Program-made: the position numbers and the translations under genes
Assembly (NCBI GenBank): GCA_947589095.1
Contig: CANQBX010000032.1
Span: forward strand, 1-41,656
Reading direction: 5' to 3'
DNA: 41,656 nucleotides
Source: an uncultured Lachnospiraceae bacterium
Lineage (GTDB): Bacteria > Bacillota > Clostridia > Lachnospirales > Lachnospiraceae
Notes under the pieces: model-generated
The model's database searches: none
What the model was told of the DNA's origin: nothing
Seen by the model: only the letters and a program-made list of their open reading frames with translations
Shown here: in pieces, positions 24,973 to 32,467 of the stretch
How the letters are laid out: every line of letters begins with the position of its first letter
How positions within the stretch are numbered: position 1 is the first letter of the stretch

Positions 24973-25291
24973 ATATTTCTGGCAGACTGTCAGCAAATGC
25001 GCAGTGATTCTATCACAAATTCCATTTCTAATTAATCAAGCATTAAGCAAAAGAAATCCTTCCATATATATCCATATTCATACAATCCGGCCGAAATCTT
25101 CGGGAGCAACCCTCGCATTCAAAAATGAATCCATTCATATTCTGCATATATAGTGCATTTTCAACAAAAAATTTCCAAACAAATATACAACATGCTGAAA
25201 ACCAACTTAAGTATTGACAAAACAGATGGTTAAATATACAATTAATTCTAAAGCTATACATAATTAATTTTTTAATAGGAGGAAGTGGAGG
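24973..25291. other. AT-rich leader region of the transport operon
   Basis: About 320 bases without a supported gene. The main promoter lies at 25214-25242. A TATAGT at 25149-25154 could be a further -10 box but lacks a good -35 box. The DNA is much richer in A and T than the genes on either side. Confidence 0.5.
25205..25242 (+). promoter_or_regulatory. Candidate promoter of the ABC/surface operon with operator-like palindrome
   Basis: TTGACA (25214-25219), 17-base spacer, TACAAT (25237-25242). The 8-base palindrome ACTTAAGT (25205-25212) abuts the -35 box and shares the TTAAGTA core found at the LacI promoter. Confidence 0.65.
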
Positions 25292-28200
25292 ATGATGAAA
25301 CGGTTACAGAAAAGTCAGATCTGTCTTTTCGCGGCCAGCGTCTTCCTTGCGGCCCTGTGTCTGAGCGGGCTTAGCGGTATCGGCATTACCGCCCGCGCTG
25401 CGACAGACAAGTCTTTGGAGGATTTCAAGGACGTGCTCAACTATACCGCTGAGTACCAGGACTATGGGGAGTACCAGGCCCAGTATCCGGACAGCGTCTG
25501 GCCGGAAGATGTCTATGAGATCGAAGGCGGCGACTTCGTGCGAAGCGAAGGAAAAGAGGAGCCGCAGATCCTCACGGACTACATGGGCAGGACGGGAAAG
25601 TCCGTCTATACCTATGATACCGGCATGGTCGAGTACCAGGTGGACATCCGCACGTCCGGCATGTACCAGCTGGCGCTGACCTATTATCCGGTCGAGGGCA
25701 ACGGTTCTTCCATCCAGCGTGGTTTCTTCGTGGACGGCGAGCTGCCGTACCGGCAGATGGCCGAGGTGGAATTCTCCCGTGTCTGGGTCAATTCCGTGAA
25801 TGAGTGGGAATCGGACAACCAGGGGAATGATCTGAAGCCCACCCAGATCGAAGCGCCGGAATGGATTACCAGCCAGTTCTACGATGTGGACGGCTATGTG
25901 GTGGAGCCTTTGAGCGTCTATCTGGAGGCAGGGAGCCACACGATCACCGTTGTTTCCCAGAGAGAGCCTATGGTCATCGGCAGTCTGATCATCAAGAACG
26001 AGCCCGATACCTTAAGCTACGCGGACCAGCTTGCCGCCTGGCAGGCGTCGGGGGCAAAGGACACCGCGGGACGGACCATCGAACTGCAGGCGGAATACGC
26101 GCAGAAGAAATCGTCCAGCATGCTTTATCCGACGCAGGACCAGTCGTCCCCTGCGATCCTTCCCTACAGCGCGAGAGCCCTTAAGAACAATACCATCGGC
26201 GGAGGCGGCTGGAGCCATACGGGCCAGTGGATCGAGTGGGATTTCGACGTGCCGGAGGATGGTTTCTATAATATCGCCCTTCACGCCAAGCAGAATTTCG
26301 TAAAAGGCATCTACGTATCCCGCAAGATCATGATCGACGACGCGGTTCCGTTCAGCGAGCTGAGTCATTACGGATTTACATACGACGGCGACTGGAAGAT
26401 GATGAAGCTTTCCGACGCTTCCGGCGAGGCGTACCGCTTCTATCTGACGGCCGGCCATCACTCCTTAAAGATGCAGGTAGTCCTTGGCGATTTCGCCCAG
26501 GTGGTCAGCGACGTGCAGAACGTGGTGACGAAGCTGAACAGCACGTACCGCAGCATCATCCGCATCACCGGCGTGGCGCCGGATGAATACCGCGACTACC
26601 AGATCGAGAAGCGTCTTCCGACCCTGACCGCGACTATGACAGAGATCAAGAACGACCTGGACGCGATCCTGGCGAAGCTGGAAGCGCTAAATGTCCGGGG
26701 CAGTGAGGAGAACGTGATCATCACCATGCGCGACCAGCTGGAGGACATCGTGAAGGACACGGAGAAGGTCACCAAGATGGTGGGCGACTTTAAGACCAAC
26801 GTCAGCGCCCTTGGCACCTGGATCTCCAACGCCCAGTCCCAGCCCCTGCAGCTGGACGCCATCTATATCCTGTCTCCGGACCAGAGCCTGCCGAAGACAA
26901 AGAATTCCTTCTTAAGCAAGCTGGGTCATGAGTTCAAGAAGCTTTATTATTCCTTCATTGTGGATTACAACGCCATCGGCAATATCGCCGAGGAAGGCGA
27001 GGATTCCCGCACGATCACGGTCTGGGTCGGCAGCGGCCGCGACCAGGCCAACGTGATCAAGGCTTTGGTGGACGAAACCTTTACGCCGAAGACCAATATC
27101 AATGTAAACGTTATGCTGGTAGACATGAACACTCTGCTGCAGGCGTCTCTGGCCGGTCAGGGTCCCGATGTGGCTCTGCAGGTGGCCAACTCCGGCGGTG
27201 CGGTGGTTACCTCCTCCACCGGCACCACCGGTTCCTCCAACGACCTTCCGGTCAACTACGGACTGCGAAGCGCCGCGGTGGATCTGAGTACCTTCCCCGA
27301 CTGGGAAGAAGTGGCGTCGCGGTTCCGCGACAGCGCCCTGGAGCAGTTCAGCTTCGACGGTTCTCTCTATGCGCTGCCGGAGACCCAGAACTTTGAGATG
27401 ATGTTCTACCGCAAGGATATTTTAAATGAACTCGGCATCGAGGTGCCGAAGACCTGGGATGAGATGAAGGTGGTCATCTCGGAGCTGTCCAAGAACCAGA
27501 TGAGCGTGGGCATGCTTCCGTCGGAGCTGACCTTTACAAGCCTTCTGTTCCAGCACGGCGGTGAGCTGTACAACGAGGACGGCACGAAGTCGGCGCTGGA
27601 TTCCGAGGCCTCAATCAACGCGTTTAAGACCTACTGCGAGTACTACACTGATTACAAGCTGGACCGCGCCACCAGCGTGGAGCAGCGGTTCCGTACCGGC
27701 GAGTCGCCGATCATCATCGCCGACTACACGACCTATAACGTGCTGGAGGTATCCGCCCCGGACATCAAGGGCCTGTGGGGATTCACCACGCTGCCGGGTG
27801 TCGAGCAGGAAGACGGTTCCATCAATAACCTTTCCGCCAGCACCGGCCTGGCCTGCATGATGATGAACGGCAGCGAGGACAAGGCGGCTGCCTGGGAATT
27901 CATGAAATGGTGGCTGTCCGCCGACACCCAGACTTCCTACGGCAAGGAGATGGAAGGTCTGATGGGCGAAGCGGCCCGGTATCCCACGGCGAACGTGGAG
28001 GCATTTGCCAACCTGCCCTGGCCGTCGGACGATTTCGAGGCCCTGGAGTCCCAGCTTAACAATGTAAAAGGCATCCGTCAGGTGCCCGGCAGTTATTTTA
28101 CATGGAGAAATGTGAACAATGCGTTCTACACCGTGGTGGCGGCCGACGAGGACGAGAAGATGCAGCCTCGCGAGGCTATGAATGAATTCATCGAGTACAT

Positions 28201-28513
28201 CAATTCCGAGATCACCGGCAAGCGTCAGGAGTTCGGTATGGTGACCGCGGAAGACCTGGAAGAAGCGCAGGGCGCGGCGGGCGGCAGCCAGAGTGCCGCA
28301 GCTTCCCCGGACAGTTCTGGCGCGGCGGAGGCGCTAGCGGGCAGTGGCCCAGATATGGTGGCGGCCTCGGCAGGCAGCGGTTCCGGCACAGCAGAGGCGC
28401 CGGCGGGCAGTGGTTCGAGCGCGGAAGCGTCGGCTCCTGCCGGATTTAGGATCGCAACACTTGATTCTCTAAATATGACAGGGAAGCCGATTTCAGTCGG
28501 CACTCTGAATTAG
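25292..28513 (+). CDS. Giant extracellular solute-binding protein with N-terminal carbohydrate-binding-like domains
   Basis: 1073 residues. A Sec signal (about 1-36, ending TARAA) without a clear lipobox. Two jelly-roll-like domains follow (about 60-235 and 245-415; GMYQLALTYYPVEG and GHHSLKMQVVLGD are typical CBM6/35-like strands), then a helical stretch (about 440-540) and a family 1 sugar-binding-protein domain (about 575-980; TITVWVGSGRDQANVIKALVDETF, LPETQNFEMMFYRKDILNELGIEVPKTWDEM). The C-terminal ~85 residues are Ala/Gly/Ser-rich. Usual solute-binding proteins are 400-550 residues, so the front half is an addition that might hold polysaccharide near the importer. AGGAGG lies 9 bases before ATG. 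It is the first gene of a long operon with two permeases directly behind. Confidence 0.85.
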   Translation: MMKRLQKSQICLFAASVFLAALCLSGLSGIGITARAATDKSLEDFKDVLNYTAEYQDYGEYQAQYPDSVWPEDVYEIEGGDFVRSEGKEEPQILTDYMGRTGKSVYTYDTGMVEYQVDIRTSGMYQLALTYYPVEGNGSSIQRGFFVDGELPYRQMAEVEFSRVWVNSVNEWESDNQGNDLKPTQIEAPEWITSQFYDVDGYVVEPLSVYLEAGSHTITVVSQREPMVIGSLIIKNEPDTLSYADQLAAWQASGAKDTAGRTIELQAEYAQKKSSSMLYPTQDQSSPAILPYSARALKNNTIGGGGWSHTGQWIEWDFDVPEDGFYNIALHAKQNFVKGIYVSRKIMIDDAVPFSELSHYGFTYDGDWKMMKLSDASGEAYRFYLTAGHHSLKMQVVLGDFAQVVSDVQNVVTKLNSTYRSIIRITGVAPDEYRDYQIEKRLPTLTATMTEIKNDLDAILAKLEALNVRGSEENVIITMRDQLEDIVKDTEKVTKMVGDFKTNVSALGTWISNAQSQPLQLDAIYILSPDQSLPKTKNSFLSKLGHEFKKLYYSFIVDYNAIGNIAEEGEDSRTITVWVGSGRDQANVIKALVDETFTPKTNINVNVMLVDMNTLLQASLAGQGPDVALQVANSGGAVVTSSTGTTGSSNDLPVNYGLRSAAVDLSTFPDWEEVASRFRDSALEQFSFDGSLYALPETQNFEMMFYRKDILNELGIEVPKTWDEMKVVISELSKNQMSVGMLPSELTFTSLLFQHGGELYNEDGTKSALDSEASINAFKTYCEYYTDYKLDRATSVEQRFRTGESPIIIADYTTYNVLEVSAPDIKGLWGFTTLPGVEQEDGSINNLSASTGLACMMMNGSEDKAAAWEFMKWWLSADTQTSYGKEMEGLMGEAARYPTANVEAFANLPWPSDDFEALESQLNNVKGIRQVPGSYFTWRNVNNAFYTVVAADEDEKMQPREAMNEFIEYINSEITGKRQEFGMVTAEDLEEAQGAAGGSQSAAASPDSSGAAEALAGSGPDMVAASAGSGSGTAEAPAGSGSSAEASAPAGFRIATLDSLNMTGKPISVGTLN

Positions 28514-28525
28514 GAGGTGACCAGG

Positions 28526-29440
28526 ATGGAACACAAGACGAAATGGCAGTATCTGAAGGAAGATTTGTACCGGTGCCGGACCTGCTACGTGATGCTGGCC
28601 CCCTACTTTATCCTGTTCTTTATCTTCACCGTACTTCCGGTGGCGGCGTCGGTCATCATCAGCTTCACCGACTTCAACATGCTGGAAGTCCCCCATTTCG
28701 TGGGGTGGAAGAACTATATCAAGCTGATCCTGGACGACGACGTGTTTAAGAAGGCGTTCAAGAACACGATCATCTTCGCCGTGATCACAGGCCCGTTAAG
28801 CTACATGATGTGCTTTCTGTTCGCCTGGATCATCAACGAGTTCAAAGGAAAGCTCCGCGCCTTCCTGACCCTGATCTTCTACGCGCCGTCCATTTCCGGC
28901 AACGCGTTCATGGTCTGGTCCATCATCATCTCCGGCGACCGCTACGGCTATTTAAACGGCTGGCTGATGAAATGGGGCTTCACCTACGCGCCGATCCAGT
29001 GGATGCAGACGGAGAAATACGTCTTACCCATATTGATCATCGTCCAGTTGTGGCTGAGTCTCGGTACCGGTTTCCTGACCTTCATCGCAGGCTTACAGAC
29101 CGTGGATAAGAGCCTGTTCGAGGCCGGCGCCATGGACGGTATCAAGAACCGGTGGCAGGAGCTGTGGTACATCACGCTGCCGTCCATGCGGCCCCAGCTG
29201 ATGTTCGGCGCGGTCATGCAGATCACCCAGTCCTTTGCGGTGGCCGACATTTCCATCAACCTGGCCGGTAACCCCAGCGTCAACTATTCCGGCGCCACCA
29301 TTGTCACGCACCTGATGGACTACGGCAGCGGTACCCGGTACGAGATGGGTTACGCCTGCGCCATCGCCGCGATCCTGTTCGCGCTGATGGTCGGCACCAA
29401 CCAGCTGATCCAGACGCTGCTCCGAAGGGTAGGTGAGTGA
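28526..29440 (+). CDS. Sugar ABC transporter permease (MalF/LplB type)
   Basis: 304 residues with six hydrophobic segments. The first is at about 26-50 (YVMLAPYFILFFIFTVLPVAASVIISF), a MalF-type start. The EAA loop that docks the ATPase is EAGAMDGIKNRWQELWYITLPSMRP. The start is ATG 28526 behind AGGAGGTGA; a GTG lies within that site. It pairs with the MalG-type permease that starts one base after its stop. Confidence 0.92.
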   Translation: MEHKTKWQYLKEDLYRCRTCYVMLAPYFILFFIFTVLPVAASVIISFTDFNMLEVPHFVGWKNYIKLILDDDVFKKAFKNTIIFAVITGPLSYMMCFLFAWIINEFKGKLRAFLTLIFYAPSISGNAFMVWSIIISGDRYGYLNGWLMKWGFTYAPIQWMQTEKYVLPILIIVQLWLSLGTGFLTFIAGLQTVDKSLFEAGAMDGIKNRWQELWYITLPSMRPQLMFGAVMQITQSFAVADISINLAGNPSVNYSGATIVTHLMDYGSGTRYEMGYACAIAAILFALMVGTNQLIQTLLRRVGE

Positions 29441-29441
29441 T

Positions 29442-30329
29442 ATGGCAGAAGCGAAAGTAAAGCGCAGGCTGTTCCGCAAACATAAACAGAAGCAGCTGAA
29501 CCGCTCCATGGCCGGCAATACGCTCCTGTTCGTGATCATGGGCATCTGCGGCGTGTTCATGGCGCTGCCGCTTGTCATGATCATCAACAACGCGTTCAAG
29601 CCCCTGGATGAGCTGTTCCGCTTCCCGCCCCAGATCTTCGTGCGCAACCCGTCCTTTGACAACTTCGGCGACCTGTACGTGCTGATGAGCAGTTCCTGGG
29701 TTCCGTTTACCAGGTACATCCTGAACACGATCATCATCACCGGCTGCGGCACCGTGGGCCACGTGCTCTGCGCGTCCCTGGCGGCCTACCCGCTGGCGAA
29801 ATGGCAGTTCCCCGGGAAGAAATTCCTGTTCCAGATGGTGGTGCTGTCCCTGATGTTCTCCTACAACGTGACGGCCATCCCCAACTACATGATCATTTCC
29901 TGGCTGGGGATCAATAACACCTACCTGGCGGTGGTGCTTCCGGCATTCGCGTACGGCTTAGGTCTTTACCTGATGAAGCAGTTCATGGAACAGCTGCCGG
30001 ATTCCCTGATTGAATCCGCGAGGCTTGACGGCGCCGGTGAATTTAAGATCTTCTTCACAATCGTCATGCCGAACGTGAAGCCCGCCTGGCTGACGCTGGC
30101 GATCTTTCAGTTCCAGTCCCTGTGGACCAATACCGGAAGCGGCTTCTTGAGAAGCGAGCAGTTAAAGCCCCTCCAGTACGCGCTGTATCAGATCGTAGGC
30201 GGCGGCGTCGCGAGGCAGGGAGCCGGCGCGGTGGTTCAGCTGATCATCGCGGCCATCCCGATCACGTTCTTTATTATCTGCCAGAGCAACATCATCGAGA
30301 CGATGACCACATCCGGTATGAAGGATTAA
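29442..30329 (+). CDS. Sugar ABC transporter permease (MalG/YtcP type)
   Basis: 295 residues; hydrophobic segments from about 24 onward and the EAA loop ESARLDGAGEFKIFFTIVMPNVKPAW. The RNPSFDNFGDLY stretch after the first segment is typical of MalG-type partners. It forms the importer channel with the previous gene, fed by the giant solute-binding protein. No ATPase gene follows, so a shared MsmK-type ATPase encoded elsewhere is expected. Confidence 0.92.
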   Translation: MAEAKVKRRLFRKHKQKQLNRSMAGNTLLFVIMGICGVFMALPLVMIINNAFKPLDELFRFPPQIFVRNPSFDNFGDLYVLMSSSWVPFTRYILNTIIITGCGTVGHVLCASLAAYPLAKWQFPGKKFLFQMVVLSLMFSYNVTAIPNYMIISWLGINNTYLAVVLPAFAYGLGLYLMKQFMEQLPDSLIESARLDGAGEFKIFFTIVMPNVKPAWLTLAIFQFQSLWTNTGSGFLRSEQLKPLQYALYQIVGGGVARQGAGAVVQLIIAAIPITFFIICQSNIIETMTTSGMKD

Positions 30330-30341
30330 GGAGGGCGGAAG

Positions 30342-31835
30342 ATGAGAAAGAGATTAAATCGGATCGTGAAAGCGGCGTCTGTCACGGCCTTTGCCTTCGC
30401 CCTGTGCGCCTCGGACTTAAGCGTCCAGACGGCGTTTGCCGGGCAGAACGTACCGTATGAGACTTATACCTACGATTACTATGAGGATATCAAATACACG
30501 CCGGCGGCTTATATCCCGGACGGTGCCCTGACCGGCGCGAAGATCGGATGCGGCGATTTTGCCAGTCCCCAGGATCTGAACACCGACGAGGAAGGCAACG
30601 TCTACATCGCCGATACCGGCAACAGCCGGGTGGTGATGCTGGACTCCTCGATGAACCTGGTGAAGATCATCGATTCCTTCGATAACAATGGAACCGAGGA
30701 TCATTTCTCTTCGCCCCAGGGCGTGTATAAATCCTCCAATGGGAACCTCTACATTGCCGACAGCGGCAGGAACCGCGTCGTGGAACTGGACGGAGACGGC
30801 AGGCTGGTGCAGATCATTGAGAATCCCCAGTCGGATGTGCTGGCGGAAGGGTACGTGTTTACGCCCCTTAAGGTGGCGGTGGACTACGCGGACCGCGTCT
30901 ACGTCATCGCCCAGAACCAGTTCGAGGGCATCATGGCCTTCGACGAGGCGGGAGATTTCATCGGATTTACCGGAACCATCAATGTGCAGATCTCGCCGTG
31001 GGAGATCTTCTGGCGGCGGTTCTCCACGAGAGAGCAGAGGGCCAGACAGCAGCTGTTCATTCCCACCGAGTTTACCGGTATGGAGATCGATGAGGACGGC
31101 TTCGTCTACGCCACCAACATCGACTCGGAAGGCGAGCAGTCAGTCCGCCGCTTAAATCCCAGCGGCGAGGACGTGATCCAGAAGGCGACCACGCTGTCCG
31201 GCGATCTGACCTGGCGCCTCTCCGGCACCTACTCCGGCGCGTCCCGCATCGTGGACGTGGTGGTCAGGAACCAGGGCATCTACTCCATTCTGGATTCCTC
31301 CCGCGGACGTATTTTCACCTACGACCATGAGGGCAACCTTCTCTACATCTTCGGCGGCCTTGGCAGCCAGGAGGGAACCTTCACGATCCCGGTAGCCATC
31401 GATACCATCGGCGAGCGGGTGCTGGTGCTGGATTCCAGCAAGAACCTGATCGATATGTTCGCGCCCACCCGCTACGGCAGCCTGATCAACCAGGCCGTGG
31501 GCCTGCGCTACGACGGCGACGAGGTCCAGGCCGTGGAGTGCTGGAAGGAAGTGCTGAAGCTGGATTCCAACTTCGAGCTGGCTTACACCGGCATCGGCAA
31601 GAGCTACCTGGCGGCCGGCGACAATAAAGAGGCCATGCGCTGCTTTAAGATCGGCAACAACAAGCAGTACTATTCCATCGCCTGGAAGCGTTACCGCAAT
31701 GAGATCCTGAAGGATAACCTGAATTACATCCTGACTGTGGTCATTATTCTGGCGGTGCTTCTGGTGGTCTGGAAGAAGGGCCTGAAAAAGACGGTGCTTA
31801 AGAGACGCAGGGAGAGGAGGCTGAGCCATGTTTAA
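30342..31835 (+). CDS. Exported NHL-repeat protein with TPR and C-terminal membrane anchor
   Basis: 497 residues. Signal-like N-terminus (RKRLNRIVKAASVTAFAFAL). NHL-type beta-propeller repeats fill about 65-375 (FASPQDLNTDEEGNVYIADTGNSRVVMLD, FSSPQGVYKSSNGNLYIADSGRNRVVELD, FTIPVAIDTIGERVLVLD). Then a TPR-like pair (about 385-440; AVECWKEVLKLDSNFELAYTGIGKSYLAAGD) and a single membrane helix (about 460-480) with a basic tail. The propeller should face outside. The stop overlaps the next start by 8 bases, so translation is probably coupled. Role unknown; its fixed place among transporter genes suggests work with the importers. Confidence 0.82.
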   Translation: MRKRLNRIVKAASVTAFAFALCASDLSVQTAFAGQNVPYETYTYDYYEDIKYTPAAYIPDGALTGAKIGCGDFASPQDLNTDEEGNVYIADTGNSRVVMLDSSMNLVKIIDSFDNNGTEDHFSSPQGVYKSSNGNLYIADSGRNRVVELDGDGRLVQIIENPQSDVLAEGYVFTPLKVAVDYADRVYVIAQNQFEGIMAFDEAGDFIGFTGTINVQISPWEIFWRRFSTREQRARQQLFIPTEFTGMEIDEDGFVYATNIDSEGEQSVRRLNPSGEDVIQKATTLSGDLTWRLSGTYSGASRIVDVVVRNQGIYSILDSSRGRIFTYDHEGNLLYIFGGLGSQEGTFTIPVAIDTIGERVLVLDSSKNLIDMFAPTRYGSLINQAVGLRYDGDEVQAVECWKEVLKLDSNFELAYTGIGKSYLAAGDNKEAMRCFKIGNNKQYYSIAWKRYRNEILKDNLNYILTVVIILAVLLVVWKKGLKKTVLKRRRERRLSHV

Positions 31836-32448
31836 GGAAAATCTGAAATACGCGTTCTATACCATCACGCATCCCATGGACGGTTTCTATGAGATCCGCC
31901 ACAGGGGGCGGGGCAGCGTGCCGCTTGCGGTCCTGTTCGTGCTGCTCTTCGGCATCTGTTTCTCCGCCAATCGGCAGTACGCGGGCTTCGTGGTGAACTT
32001 CGTCAATCCCATGGCGATCAACAGCTTCGCCGAGGTATTGTCCGTGTTCGTCCTGTTCCTCCTGTTCTGTGTGGGCAACTGGTCCATCACCTGCCTGATG
32101 AACGGCGAGGGGAGATTCAAGGATATCGTTACCGTGACCGGCTACGCCATGCTGCCGATGATCTTTACGTTTATCATCGGGATCATTCTGTCCCGGTTCG
32201 TGGTGGCGGACGAGGAGGCATTCTACTACATCCTGCTGGCCTTCGGGATCGTGTGGTTCGCGCTTTTAGTGATCACCGGAATCATGACGGTTCACAATTT
32301 CACCGTGGGCAAGACCCTGATTACGATGATCCTCACCTTTGTGGCCATGCTGATCATCATCTTCCTGGCGACGCTTCTGTATTCACTGGTCGGACAGGTG
32401 ATTTCATTCTTCGTCAGCATCTATAACGAGCTGATGCTGAGAGTCTAG
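31828..32448 (+). CDS. YIP1-family membrane protein
   Basis: 206 residues with about five hydrophobic segments (around 30-50, 65-90, 105-130, 140-160, 170-195), and the YIP1-type opening YAFYTITHPMDGFYEIRHRGRGS followed by FKDIVTVTGYAMLPMIFTFIIG. Its start lies inside the end of the NHL gene (8-base overlap). YIP1 proteins have no firm function in bacteria. The tight coupling to the NHL/TPR protein hints at a complex between the two. Confidence 0.8.
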   Translation: MFKENLKYAFYTITHPMDGFYEIRHRGRGSVPLAVLFVLLFGICFSANRQYAGFVVNFVNPMAINSFAEVLSVFVLFLLFCVGNWSITCLMNGEGRFKDIVTVTGYAMLPMIFTFIIGIILSRFVVADEEAFYYILLAFGIVWFALLVITGIMTVHNFTVGKTLITMILTFVAMLIIIFLATLLYSLVGQVISFFVSIYNELMLRV

Positions 32449-32467
32449 GCGATCGGAGGGGAATGCG

